Source of the DNA: Porphyromonadaceae bacterium
Lineage (GTDB): Bacteria > Bacteroidota > Bacteroidia > Bacteroidales > Dysgonomonadaceae
Direction: 5' to 3'
NCBI GenBank assembly: GCA_022840285.1
Contig: JALHIE010000009.1
Coordinates: 1-35,723, forward strand
Length of the DNA stretch: 35,723 nucleotides
In this document: piece by piece, positions 8,701 to 17,400 of the stretch
How the letters are laid out: every line of letters starts with the position of its first letter
Numbering within the stretch: the stretch's first letter is position 1
Translations under genes and position numbers: made by a program
The notes under the pieces: model-generated
The model's input: the letters and a program-made list of their open reading frames with translations, nothing else
What the model was told of the DNA's origin: nothing
Database searches by the model: none

Positions 8701-8731
8701 AAAATAGTCCCGTTTATAGCGGGACTATTTT
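8701..8731. terminator. Bidirectional terminator between convergent genes
   Basis: Perfect 12-base stem (8701-8712 with 8720-8731), 7-base loop, A-rich on one side and T-rich on the other, so it works on both strands. It separates the phenol-lyase-like gene (stop at 8693) from the leftward E3 gene (stop at 8758). Confidence 0.85.
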
Positions 8732-8757
8732 TTATGAACCGTTAATAGCAGACAAAA

Positions 8758-10458
8758 CTACTTCTGTTTCCTGACAATATGCACGGCCTCACCCAGAACG
8801 TCTGCACAGGCTTCGAAAAGAGCTTCCGAGTAGGTGGGATGTCCGTAAATGGTTTTGATTACTTCGTCCACGGTAATTTCCATTTCCATAAGCAACGATG
8901 CCTGGTTGATGATTTCGGCTGCTGCGGGACCTACGATGTGCACGCCAAGAATCTCGCCGTACTTGCTGTCTGCAATCACTTTCACGAAACCAACATTGTC
9001 ACCGGATGCCATAGCCCTGCCGTTGGCAGCAAAATCGAAACGGCCTATACGGACATCGTATTTCTCACGCGCCTGTTCTTCCGTCAGTCCGACCATAGCC
9101 ACTTCGGGATGGGTATAAACTACCGAAGGAGCGGAATGTAATTTTAATTCGCGATGATTGCCTTTTACAGCGTTATCGGCTGCCACTTCACCCATGCGAA
9201 AAGCCACGTGTGCCAACATCTTTATGGCATTCATGTCGCCCGGTGCATAGATGCCTTTAACACTGGTCTCCATATACTTGTCAACCTTTATCCGGCCACG
9301 CTCCATTTCAAATTGGATTTCGCCCATCCCTTCAGTATCCGGCAAGCGTCCGATAGAAATCAGAACCTTATCGGCAACCACCGATTCTCCTCCTTCGATT
9401 TTAACTTCCACCTTGCCTTTTTTATCGGCAATCTCAGTAATCTTGGTAGAAGTCATTATTTTCACGTTCTTCTTTTTCAGCAGCCTGGTAAGTAATGCTG
9501 ACGCTTCGGCATCGACTGACGGAATAATCCTGTCCATCATCTCGATAACGGTTATTTTTGTTCCGAGTGCCTCGAATGCCTGGGCCATCTCTATACCGAT
9601 AACGCCTCCGCCGATCACCGCCAGCGTCTCGGGCAGTACATCCAGCGCCAACAAATCATCGCTGGTTAGTACATTCGGATTATCAATACCCGGAATGTTT
9701 ATTCTGGATACTTTTGACCCTCCTGCCAAAATAATTTTGTCACCTTTTATTACCGTGGAATCATCCACTACCACATCTTTGTTTTTATTGATCCGGGCAA
9801 CTCCTTTGAAAATGTCTACTTTGTTGCTCCTCAGCAGTGCTTCCACACCGCTTGTCAATTTTTTCACCACCGAGTTTTTGTGTTGCACCACCCGGGGCAT
9901 ATCTATTTTGTACTTAACGCTCTCAAAAATAATTCCACGCGATGCAGCCATCTCCATTCCCTCGATAATTTCTCCGCTTTTGAGGTATGCTTTCGTCGGA
10001 ATACATCCCAGGTTGAGGCACGTTCCTCCAAATTCCTTTTTCTCCACAATGGCCACCTTTGCCCCATGTTGTGCAGCTCGGATAGCAGCCACGTATCCGG
10101 CAGGCCCTCCACCAATGACAATCACATTGTATGAATCCTCAAGCCTGGTCATTGTTTTGTCCGAAACCTCTTCTTCCACCGGTTTTTCCTCTGCATGTGC
10201 CTGCGGAACTATTTCCTCGCCTTCCTGTCCGATATAACCGATAATTTCCGTCACCGGAACAGTATCCCCGTCGCGACGGAGAATTTTGAGGAGCACGCCC
10301 GTAGCTTCCGCTTCGAGCTCCATACTTGTTTTATCGGTCATTATTTCAAGAATAATCTCACCTTCAGTTACGGGATCTCCCTCTTTTTTTAACCACTTTA
10401 CAATTTGCCCTTCGGTCATATCGATTCCGGCTTTGGGCATTATAATTTCGTATGCCAT
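8758..10458 (-). CDS. lpdA: Dihydrolipoamide dehydrogenase (E3) with N-terminal lipoyl domain
   Basis: 566 residues, about 100 more than a plain E3. Residues 1-80 are a lipoyl domain with the lipoylation lysine K43 in the motif EIMTDKTSMELEAEA. A Pro/Glu-rich linker (about 83-108) follows. The E3 flavoprotein has the FAD motif VIVIGGGPAGYVAA (112-125), the redox disulfide C147/C152 in GGTCLNLGCIPTK, the NAD motif AVIGGGVIGIEMAQ, and the C-terminal active-site HPTYSEALFEA. It reoxidises dihydrolipoyl groups with NAD+. It is the last gene of the leftward E1alpha-E1beta-E2-E3 operon. Because E2 here has no lipoyl domain, this one is the only swinging arm encoded in the operon. A heptamer repeat array fills the 114 bases before its ATG. 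Confidence 0.9.
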   Translation of the reverse strand: MAYEIIMPKAGIDMTEGQIVKWLKKEGDPVTEGEIILEIMTDKTSMELEAEATGVLLKILRRDGDTVPVTEIIGYIGQEGEEIVPQAHAEEKPVEEEVSDKTMTRLEDSYNVIVIGGGPAGYVAAIRAAQHGAKVAIVEKKEFGGTCLNLGCIPTKAYLKSGEIIEGMEMAASRGIIFESVKYKIDMPRVVQHKNSVVKKLTSGVEALLRSNKVDIFKGVARINKNKDVVVDDSTVIKGDKIILAGGSKVSRINIPGIDNPNVLTSDDLLALDVLPETLAVIGGGVIGIEMAQAFEALGTKITVIEMMDRIIPSVDAEASALLTRLLKKKNVKIMTSTKITEIADKKGKVEVKIEGGESVVADKVLISIGRLPDTEGMGEIQFEMERGRIKVDKYMETSVKGIYAPGDMNAIKMLAHVAFRMGEVAADNAVKGNHRELKLHSAPSVVYTHPEVAMVGLTEEQAREKYDVRIGRFDFAANGRAMASGDNVGFVKVIADSKYGEILGVHIVGPAAAEIINQASLLMEMEITVDEVIKTIYGHPTYSEALFEACADVLGEAVHIVRKQK

Positions 10459-10464
10459 TTTTTT

Positions 10465-10572
10465 TCGGGTTACGGGTTACGAGTTTCGAGTTTTGGGTTA
10501 CGGCGTGGAAACGATTCCTGCCAAACTTTGAACCATAAACGTTGAACCCTGAACTTTAAACTTTAAACGTTT
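10465..10572. repeat. Two opposed arrays of degenerate 7-base repeats
   Basis: Between E2 and E3. At 10524-10572 there are seven head-to-tail heptamers of form AACNNNN on the plus strand (AACTTTG, AACCATA, AACGTTG, AACCCTG, AACTTTA, AACTTTA, AACGTTT), ending exactly at the base before the E2 stop codon. At 10465-10499 there are five heptamers of form NNNNGTT (ACGGGTT, ACGAGTT, TCGAGTT, TTGGGTT and one edge copy), the same unit in the opposite orientation. A 24-base spacer separates them. In RNA the two arms could pair imperfectly. No ORF or promoter was seen here. Confidence 0.75.
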
Positions 10573-11682
10573 TTATATTAATAATGTTAGCGGATTTTCA
10601 AGCAGTTGCTTCAGGTCCGTCATGAATTTCGCCGCAGTAAGCCCGTCGATGATGCGGTGATCACTGGTAAGGCTGACCTTCATTACCGGACGGATTACGG
10701 ATTCACCGTTGCGGACTACGAGCATATCTTTTGTCGACGAGACACTTAAGATAGCTGCGTTCGGCTGATTGATGATTGCCGTAAAATGTTCCACTCCGTA
10801 CATTCCCAGGTTGCTGATGGTAAATGTACTTCCCGCTTGTTCATCGGGCATCAGCTTCTTCGAAAAGGTACGTTCGGTAACGTCTTTCAGAGCCACTACC
10901 AATTCGCTGAGCGACATCTTATCGGCATTTTTCACCACCGGCACCAGCAGTCCCTCGTCCAGTCCTACTGCCATTCCTAAATTCACGTAATTGTGAAAAG
11001 TGATTTCGGTAACCTCGTTATTCAAACTCGCATTGATGTACTTGTGTTTCATCAATGTTTTCACCACGGCGAACGAAATCAGATCGGTAACGGTCAGCTT
11101 CTTATCGGTTTTCTCCTTTATCGGGTCCATCAGTTTTTTACGCAACTCAAGCAGTTCGGCCATATCAATTTCCCAAGTTTGAATAAACGAAGGGATCGAG
11201 AAATAACTCTCCGACATGCGTTTTGCTATTACCTTGCGCATCATGCTCAACGGCACGGTTTCGGTGCCCGCGGCTTCTTCCGCCTTAACAGAAACATCAG
11301 GCTTGCTATCGGCAGGTATTACCTGAAGCTGCTTGCTTATTCCCGAAAGGATTTTGGGTGCTGCAGTAGCTTCGGCAAAATCGTCTCGGGTAAGGCGGGC
11401 TTTCAATACGGGATCAGAGATGAGCAACAGCACATCGTCTTTCATGATTTTATCGTTATGCCCGGTGCCCCGGATACCTTTCAGGTCTATATGATGTTCC
11501 TCAGCAATTCTGCGTGCGAGCGGCGAGACATGAACTTTGCCTTGAAAATTCCATCCGGCAACATCTTCCTTATGAATGCGCCCCTTATAACCTGTACCGG
11601 TCACATTCGCAAGCGTCACGTTCATTCGTCTAGCCAGCAACCTTGCCGCAGGAGTAGCCCTAACTAATTGTCTTTCTTCCAT
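10573..11682 (-). CDS. pdhC: Dihydrolipoamide acyltransferase (E2) without lipoyl domain, tandem binding domains
   Basis: 369 residues, shorter than the usual E2 (400 or more). The expected N-terminal lipoyl domain is absent. The protein starts directly with two peripheral-subunit-binding domains, residues about 8-44 (ATPAARLLARRMNVTL, then GTGYKGRIHKEDV) and about 51-88 (VSPLARRIAEEHHIDL, then GTGHNDKIMKDDV). The catalytic domain (about 142-369) ends in the active-site motif SDHRIIDG with H342 and D346. The ATG at 11682 lies 12 bases after the E1beta stop, so no lipoyl domain is hidden upstream in this operon. It transfers the acyl group to CoA and forms the complex core. It must receive acyl groups from the lipoyl domain fused to E3 or from one encoded elsewhere. 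Confidence 0.88.
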   Translation of the reverse strand: MEERQLVRATPAARLLARRMNVTLANVTGTGYKGRIHKEDVAGWNFQGKVHVSPLARRIAEEHHIDLKGIRGTGHNDKIMKDDVLLLISDPVLKARLTRDDFAEATAAPKILSGISKQLQVIPADSKPDVSVKAEEAAGTETVPLSMMRKVIAKRMSESYFSIPSFIQTWEIDMAELLELRKKLMDPIKEKTDKKLTVTDLISFAVVKTLMKHKYINASLNNEVTEITFHNYVNLGMAVGLDEGLLVPVVKNADKMSLSELVVALKDVTERTFSKKLMPDEQAGSTFTISNLGMYGVEHFTAIINQPNAAILSVSSTKDMLVVRNGESVIRPVMKVSLTSDHRIIDGLTAAKFMTDLKQLLENPLTLLI

Positions 11683-11694
11683 AAACCTCCTCTC

Positions 11695-12696
11695 TTACCT
11701 TTTATTAACCAATTTGAGGATGTATTTTTTAATCCTTTCAACGCTGGGCAGCATGGCTGCTTCAAGTTTAGCGTTGTAAGGAACGGGAACGTCTTCTGCC
11801 GCCAATCGCAGAATGCGGCCGTCGAGGTAATCGAAGGCATCGCTTTCGGCGATCATGGCGGCAATTTCACCGATGAAACCACCGGTTTTGTGTGCATCGT
11901 TAACAAGCAGCACACGACCGGTTTTTTTCACCGAATTAAGAATGGCTTCTTTGTCAAGCGGTATCAATGTCCTCAAATCAACCACTTCCACGCTTACCCC
12001 ATCAGCCTCCCGTACCTGGTCGGCCGCCTGTAATACGCGTTCAAGCATTCTTCCATACGTAACAACAGTTACGTCCTTGCCCTCTCGTTTAAGTTCGGCT
12101 TTGCCCAACGGAATGGTAAATTCCGGATCGAGAGGAACTTCTCCTTTCATGTTGAATTGCGCTTTATATTCAAGGAAAATAACGGTGTTATTGTCCCTGA
12201 TAGCGGATTTAAGTATTCCTTTGACATCGGCAGGTGTTCCCGGGGCGACAACCTTAAGCCCCGGAATGTGAGTGAACCAGGCCTCGAGCGACTGCGAATG
12301 CTGTGCAGCGGCGCCCACACCCGACCCTGCTGCACAGCGGAACACAACAGGTACCTGTCCTTTCCCGCCGAACATATATCGGGTTTTCGCTGCCTGATTC
12401 ACTATATTGTCCATCATATATACAATAAAGTCCATAAAAGTTACGTCAACAATGGGCCGTAGACCGGTCATGGCAGCACCTATCGCACAACCGGAGATAG
12501 CGTTTTCAGAAATGGGGGTGTCGCGAACACGTTCTTTACCAAATTCCTGAAGCATTCCTACCGACGTTCCGAAGTCGCCACCAAAAATACCCACGTCTTC
12601 TCCCATTAGAAAGACGTTTTCGTCGCGACGCATTTCTTCTGACATTGCCAAAATAATGGCGTCTCTTACAGACATTACTTTAGTTTCGTTTTCCAT
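11695..12696 (-). CDS. pdhB: 2-oxoacid dehydrogenase E1 beta subunit (pyruvate/acetoin type)
   Basis: 333 residues, normal length. Typical E1beta/transketolase pyrimidine-domain features are visible: SVRDAIILAMSEEM at the N-terminus, LMGEDVGIFGG with the ThDP-activating glutamate, DTPISENAISGCAIGAA, the AAAQHSQSLEAWFTHIPGLKV region with the catalytic histidine, and the C-terminal transketolase domain with VVTYGRMLERVLQAA and EVVDLRTLIPLD. With the alpha subunit it decarboxylates the 2-oxoacid using ThDP. Sequence alone does not separate pyruvate from acetoin dehydrogenase. It is 153 bases downstream of E1alpha and 12 bases before E2. Confidence 0.9.
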   Translation of the reverse strand: MENETKVMSVRDAIILAMSEEMRRDENVFLMGEDVGIFGGDFGTSVGMLQEFGKERVRDTPISENAISGCAIGAAMTGLRPIVDVTFMDFIVYMMDNIVNQAAKTRYMFGGKGQVPVVFRCAAGSGVGAAAQHSQSLEAWFTHIPGLKVVAPGTPADVKGILKSAIRDNNTVIFLEYKAQFNMKGEVPLDPEFTIPLGKAELKREGKDVTVVTYGRMLERVLQAADQVREADGVSVEVVDLRTLIPLDKEAILNSVKKTGRVLLVNDAHKTGGFIGEIAAMIAESDAFDYLDGRILRLAAEDVPVPYNAKLEAAMLPSVERIKKYILKLVNKR

Positions 12697-12849
12697 TTTT
12701 TTATTAATTGCTCAGAGCTTGGCACAGAAGCTCAGGGACAGTCTGTAGAATGAATCACCCTCGCTGTAAGCTTTTGCCCTGTATCGTTTTGTTGTTTTGT
12801 TTTGGGTTACGGATTGTATAGGAGCGGTATGCCCCCCGTCCCTGCGTTT

Positions 12850-13845
12850 TTAATCTGCAAAAATATCTTCAAAAGCTGACTCCAGGGTTGGTTCAGGGCT
12901 TTCCATCGCAAATTTCACAGACGCTTCCACAGCATCCAGCGATTTGCGGTCTATTTCATCCAACTCTTCCTCAGTCGCCAGGTTATTCTCTACCAGGTAA
13001 TTTTTGTACTTGACAATCGGGTCTTTTTTCTTCCACTCATCTACCTCCTGTTTGGTACGGTATTTTCCGGGGTCGGAAGTTGAATGGCCGTGCCAGCGAT
13101 ACGTGAGTGACTCAACCAAGACAGGGCCGTTTCCGCTGCGGACATAATCCACCAGCTCGACAAATTTGTTGTAAACAGCCAACAAATCATTTCCATCTTC
13201 GATAAGATGCCCCGGAACGCCGTAGGCGCAGGCACGCTGGTAATTGTAATCTATGTTGATTACGCTCGAAATAGGAGTACTGATCCCGTAAAAATTATTG
13301 ATGGAATAGAAAATTACCGGTAACTTCCAAACGGAGGCCATATTCATTGTTTCGTGAAAAGTCCCCTCGTTTACCGCCCCGTCACCGAAACAGCACATTA
13401 CGACCTTTCCGGTTTTTTTCATCTGTTGCGTCAGAGCAGCTCCGATAGCCATTCCCATTCCACCACCTACAATTCCGTTGGCACCGAGATTTCCCTTATC
13501 CAGATCGGCGATATGCATTGATCCTCCTTTTCCCTTACAGGTTCCTGTAGCTTTTCCCATAATTTCCGCCATCATCTCGTTAAGGTCTATTTCCATAGCA
13601 ATGGTCTGCCCGTGACCGCGGTGGTTGGAAGTAATCAGATCACCCTCCGACAGGGCAGCAATTGCTCCCACATTGGCTGCTTCTTCACCTACCGAAAAAT
13701 GCGTCATCCCGGGAACTTGGCCTCTTTTCACCATGTAATTGACTTTTTCGTCGAAATTACGGATATTGCACATCAACTTGTGCATGTGCAGCAATTTTTC
13801 CTTGGGTATTTCTTGTTTAGCTGTTGATTTTTTAGATTTTGCCAT
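12850..13845 (-). CDS. pdhA: 2-oxoacid dehydrogenase E1 alpha subunit (pyruvate/acetoin type)
   Basis: 331 residues. The ThDP-binding motif runs from GDGAVNEG to the NN of YSINNFYG (positions about 173-206), as in all E1alpha. Upstream are the conserved HRGHGQ and GKGGSMHIAD elements, and downstream YRWHGHSTSDPGKYRT, the phosphorylation-loop region in related enzymes. The N-terminal 20 residues are lysine-rich (AKSKKSTAKQEIPKEK) and probably disordered. It is first in the operon, with a well-formed promoter at 13998-14029 giving a leader of about 145 bases. The size and the ISTPISS segment are like acetoin-dehydrogenase alpha subunits as well as two-subunit pyruvate dehydrogenases. Pyruvate is favoured because no acetoin genes are nearby, but this is not proved. 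Confidence 0.9.
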   Translation of the reverse strand: MAKSKKSTAKQEIPKEKLLHMHKLMCNIRNFDEKVNYMVKRGQVPGMTHFSVGEEAANVGAIAALSEGDLITSNHRGHGQTIAMEIDLNEMMAEIMGKATGTCKGKGGSMHIADLDKGNLGANGIVGGGMGMAIGAALTQQMKKTGKVVMCCFGDGAVNEGTFHETMNMASVWKLPVIFYSINNFYGISTPISSVINIDYNYQRACAYGVPGHLIEDGNDLLAVYNKFVELVDYVRSGNGPVLVESLTYRWHGHSTSDPGKYRTKQEVDEWKKKDPIVKYKNYLVENNLATEEELDEIDRKSLDAVEASVKFAMESPEPTLESAFEDIFAD

Positions 13846-13997
13846 AATATATTTAGTTGTAATATTGGATCAAGCCCATCTCGTATTACCTGAATCAGTA
13901 ACAATAACATTTTTTGAATGATATTTGTTTAACACATATCATTTTTTTATCGATGATAAAGCGGGTTGATTGAAATCCTGATTCTGTGATTTTTTCA

Positions 13998-14029
13998 CAA
14001 AGCTATTTAGAATTGTTTTAAATTACAAA
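13998..14029 (-). promoter_or_regulatory. Promoter of the dehydrogenase operon
   Basis: On the minus strand TTTG (14029-14026), 20 bases, then TAGCTTTG (14005-13998), matching the Bacteroidota consensus. It lies in the 295-base gap between phoR and the E1alpha gene. It would start transcription near 13991, about 145 bases before the ATG. Nothing else clear was seen in the gap. Confidence 0.7.
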
Positions 14030-14140
14030 ACAGTTTGGTTTATTTAACTATTGTGTTTCAAATTTTCGGTTAAAACAAGCTTTACCAGTCGACAGTATTA
14101 CCGCGTTCATCCGTATGGGTAATAAAATCTATTGTTGCAG

Positions 14141-15889
14141 CTAAGCTTTGATTTTCGGGAAAGTTATGAGAAAAAGCAACCCACCCTCGGGACGATTTTT
14201 GGCTACGATATTCCCCTTGTGTAAAAGTACGGCATTTTTAACGATCGACAAGCCCAGGCCAGAACCTCCGGTATCGCGGGTACGTCCTTCGTTCACCCGG
14301 TAAAACCGTTCAAAAATCTTTACGAGGTGTTTCTCCTCCACCCCAACCCCGTTGTCGTGAAATTCGAAATAGACAGCATCATCGGTTTCCATGTAACACC
14401 TAAGCACGATCTGAATAGACTTGCCTGCATATGCCAAAGAGTTTTCCACCAGGTTACGGAAAATGGAGTACAGGAGTGTGCGGCTGCCATAAATAACCAC
14501 ATTATCCGCCACCTCGATAGTAAATGTGATGTTTTTTTCAAGGAATATATGGGCTAAATCAGATTTCAATTCATCAAGAAGCGGTTTTATAAAAACGGGT
14601 TCTTTGACAAACCGGTCCGCAGCCTCCTCTATTTTGGTCAACATGCTTATATCTTGTATCAATTCGGATAACCGTATGGTTTGAACATAAGCACGATCGA
14701 TAAAAACCTGCTGGCGGTCCACATCTTTGGGGTCAAGGTTAAGTATGGTTTCCAGATAGCCACGGATACTGGTAACCGGTGTCCGGAGTTCATGGGCGAT
14801 ATTGTTGGTCATCTCCTGTTTGAGCAGGCGCCGCTTTTCAACCTTGGTAATGTCGCTGATGTAAATTTCAAAATTTTTATCTTCGAAAATGATAACCCTG
14901 ACATTGAATTGTTTTCCGTTTTTTTCTATACGCGTCGAGAACACATTTTCGGTACGGTCAATAGAATCAAGGAAAGCAACAACCTCTTCAAAATCAGAAT
15001 CGGAAAATAAATATTCATCTTCCAACACGGGTTTATCGGCAATGACATTCAGAAATTGCAGAAAATGGGAATTGGTGTAGATTTTCTTCCTTTCTTCGGA
15101 AAAAATGGCAATCCCCTCTTCGGAAAATTGAAAATGCTGAATAAGTTTTTCACGCTCCAGAGCCAGTTTTCTCCGGTTTTCTTTCAACAAATTGTAATTC
15201 TCCACAATCTCGGCACTTACCTCTCCTACTTCATCGTCGGGAAACTCGAACGCAGTTTTTGTCGGCTTTCCGTTCTTCAGGTTTACCGCAAACTCTTTTA
15301 ACTCTTTAATTGATTTGGAAAATTTATTGGCAAAGTAGAACATCATCAGCGCACAGACGACAAAAAACAAGATGATGAAATAGATAAAACTGTTTTTTGA
15401 ATTAAGGAACGGTCTCACTTCCACCTCATAAGGCAAGGCTACGCGAATGAAATATCCCCCGTCGTAATTCCGGGCATAATATAAGTACCGGATATGATTA
15501 CTGTCCGACATTCGTATGTTGGAACCGCTACCCGAAACGATTGCCTTTTGAATTTCGGGACGGTCGGTATGGTTCGTCATTGTTTCCTCGTCCAGCAAAT
15601 TATCGTATATGACCTTGCCTGTTTTATCAATGATGGTCAAACGCAGGTTATCGGACAAATACGCTGTTAACTTATTCATCCGTTGTGTACTATCCGGAAA
15701 TACAATATGCTCGCCATTCATGTAACGATGTACAAAATCGGCATTTCCACCGAGCATATTTTCGAGGCTCTTCGTGCGTTCCTGTCTGACCTGTTTTTGT
15801 TCAAAAAGAATAATCCCAACCGTAAAAACAGCAATTATTACGGAGAAATATAACAGGATTCTTTTTCTGTATGACAGCCGGAAACTCAT
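14141..15889 (-). CDS. phoR: Phosphate-regulon sensor histidine kinase PhoR
   Basis: 582 residues. Transmembrane helix 1 is at about 10-29 (RILLYFSVIIAVFTVGIILF), a periplasmic domain at about 30-165, helix 2 at about 168-187, a HAMP-like linker to about 235, a PAS-like domain at about 245-350, the dimerisation/phosphoacceptor box with H366 (NNIAHELRTPVTSI), and an ATPase domain with N box (FRNLVENSLAYAG), G1 (FHDNGVGV) and G2 (DTGGSGLGLSIVKNAV). E. coli PhoR has a much smaller periplasmic part; the larger one here resembles PhoR of Bacillus and Bacteroidota. It overlaps phoB by 4 bases and is the last gene of the pst-pho operon, so PhoU and the transporter can signal to a kinase made from the same transcript. 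Confidence 0.88.
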   Translation of the reverse strand: MSFRLSYRKRILLYFSVIIAVFTVGIILFEQKQVRQERTKSLENMLGGNADFVHRYMNGEHIVFPDSTQRMNKLTAYLSDNLRLTIIDKTGKVIYDNLLDEETMTNHTDRPEIQKAIVSGSGSNIRMSDSNHIRYLYYARNYDGGYFIRVALPYEVEVRPFLNSKNSFIYFIILFFVVCALMMFYFANKFSKSIKELKEFAVNLKNGKPTKTAFEFPDDEVGEVSAEIVENYNLLKENRRKLALEREKLIQHFQFSEEGIAIFSEERKKIYTNSHFLQFLNVIADKPVLEDEYLFSDSDFEEVVAFLDSIDRTENVFSTRIEKNGKQFNVRVIIFEDKNFEIYISDITKVEKRRLLKQEMTNNIAHELRTPVTSIRGYLETILNLDPKDVDRQQVFIDRAYVQTIRLSELIQDISMLTKIEEAADRFVKEPVFIKPLLDELKSDLAHIFLEKNITFTIEVADNVVIYGSRTLLYSIFRNLVENSLAYAGKSIQIVLRCYMETDDAVYFEFHDNGVGVEEKHLVKIFERFYRVNEGRTRDTGGSGLGLSIVKNAVLLHKGNIVAKNRPEGGLLFLITFPKIKA

Positions 15890-16578
15890 TCGTTGTTTTT
15901 TGGTTCTGAATCCAGATAATATCCAAATCCTGAGCGATTTACAATAATAGATGAATATTTCCCCAGTTTTTTTCGAAGACGGGTTATGTGCACATCAACT
16001 GTCCTGTCGAGGACAAACTCATTGTCGCCCCATACCTGATTTAAAATTTCGCTGCGAGTATAAACATTCGGGGAAGTTTGTGCCAACAACGAAAGGATTT
16101 CGAACTCTTTTTTCGTAAGCGAAACTTCCGTATCATCGATAGTCACCCTGTTATTAAGTATATCAACGGTTAACCCCCCATGCTGCCAGAGTGCCTGAAG
16201 CTCTTTCCTGCTTGAGCGGACTCTTTTTAAAACCGATTTTACCCTTGCTATCAGCTCTTTAACGGAAAAGGGTTTGGACATATAATCATCACCGCCCAAG
16301 GAGAAGCCTGTCAGCATATCGTTCTCCGTATTTTTTGCCGTCAGAAATATGATGGGAACGCTCTTTCCATCTTTTCTGAGCCTCTCGGCCATTTTAAAAC
16401 CCGACATTCCGCCCATCATAACATCCAGAATAATCAGATCGTGCTTGTCGGTAAGGCTCGACAATGCCTCCTCAGCCGAATTGGCCAAATCTACTTCATA
16501 CCCTTCGTTTTCCAAATTGAACTGAAGAATATCGCAAATGTCTTTTTCATCGTCTACAACCAGAATTCTTTCTTCCAT
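15886..16578 (-). CDS. phoB: Phosphate-regulon response regulator PhoB
   Basis: 230 residues, OmpR/PhoB class. The receiver domain (1-120) has the acidic pair in VVDDEKD, the phospho-acceptor aspartate in LIILDVMMGG (about 52), the conserved FLTAKN threonine and YMSKPFSVKEL lysine. The winged-helix domain (about 132-226) has the alpha-loop and recognition helix (ILNQVWGDNEFVLDRTVDVHITRLRKKL). Its start is 18 bases after the phoU stop and its end overlaps phoR by 4 bases. It most likely binds the triple repeat upstream of pstS. Confidence 0.9.
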   Translation of the reverse strand: MEERILVVDDEKDICDILQFNLENEGYEVDLANSAEEALSSLTDKHDLIILDVMMGGMSGFKMAERLRKDGKSVPIIFLTAKNTENDMLTGFSLGGDDYMSKPFSVKELIARVKSVLKRVRSSRKELQALWQHGGLTVDILNNRVTIDDTEVSLTKKEFEILSLLAQTSPNVYTRSEILNQVWGDNEFVLDRTVDVHITRLRKKLGKYSSIIVNRSGFGYYLDSEPKNNE

Positions 16579-16596
16579 AACTGATAAAATTGATGT

Positions 16597-17355
16597 TTAT
16601 TGAGTTTCCTCCCCAGCTTTAAAAGGCAATGACTTTTTTAATTCTTTATCGTGTCGAACGTCTTTTCCTTCCAACAGAAAAATGGCAGATTCCGCCATAT
16701 CTACTGCTTTATCGCCAATGCGTTCAATGTAATATGCTATATTGTTGAGGTTTACGATATTAATAAGCATTTGATAACCGGTAACTTTTCCTTGAAAACC
16801 TTCGGCAAGCTTGCGTTCCATTTTGCGTTCCATCTTATCCACCTTATCGTCCATCAGAATGGTATTGTAAGCCATCTGGTTACTCGAACCCGAAACGGCA
16901 AACACTGCGTTTTTAAGCATTTCGTCTGTGTGTACAAGCATTTTCCCCATCAATTTAACATACGTATCGAAACCATCGAGCGAGAAATCTATCTTTTTAA
17001 TCGACTCGGCAACATTTTGGATAAGATCCCCCACGCGTTCCAAAGAAATGGTCATGTCGTAATAAGCCATAATCTTTCTTAAATCAATGGCCACGGGGTT
17101 GAAAAACATGATGCTGTTAATTACTTTTTCTTTTATGGTTATATCCAGCGAATCGATAATTTTTTCGTTCTTTTTCATCAATACAAACAGCTCTTCGTTT
17201 TTGTCAGTCAAAAGGCGTTGTGTGTTCGCCAGCTGCTCCAATACAATTTCGGAAAGAAGCTGGAAATCGCTGTGTAATTGGTTAAAATATTTTTCCTTTA
17301 TACTGGTGCCCGACGCGCTTAACAGGTTGTCGGATTCCTTGTTATACGTTTCCAT
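16597..17355 (-). CDS. phoU: Phosphate signalling protein PhoU
   Basis: 252 residues, a little longer than E. coli PhoU (241). It consists of two repeated three-helix bundles. Each has the metal-binding signature near its end: SLERVGDLIQNVAES in the first (about residues 103-117) and YIERIGDKAVDMAES in the second (about 215-229). The C-terminal tail is lysine/glutamate rich. PhoU is a peripheral membrane protein that links the Pst transporter to PhoR and damps the pho response when phosphate is plentiful. It lies 45 bases downstream of pstB and 18 bases upstream of phoB. Confidence 0.92.
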   Translation of the reverse strand: METYNKESDNLLSASGTSIKEKYFNQLHSDFQLLSEIVLEQLANTQRLLTDKNEELFVLMKKNEKIIDSLDITIKEKVINSIMFFNPVAIDLRKIMAYYDMTISLERVGDLIQNVAESIKKIDFSLDGFDTYVKLMGKMLVHTDEMLKNAVFAVSGSSNQMAYNTILMDDKVDKMERKMERKLAEGFQGKVTGYQMLINIVNLNNIAYYIERIGDKAVDMAESAIFLLEGKDVRHDKELKKSLPFKAGEETQ

Positions 17356-17400
17356 AATTGCTGTTTTTAAAGAATTGATTCAACATACAAAGATAACCAA

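Noticed and set aside
9251..10237. Long open frame (328 codons) on the plus strand inside the E3 gene
   Set aside because: It is the antisense shadow of lpdA; the translation is Ser/Thr/Pro-rich with no family motif, whereas the minus-strand frame has complete E3 motifs.
10993..11667. Plus-strand open frame of 224 codons across the E2 gene
   Set aside because: Antisense shadow; no recognisable domains, while the opposite strand encodes clear binding and catalytic E2 domains.
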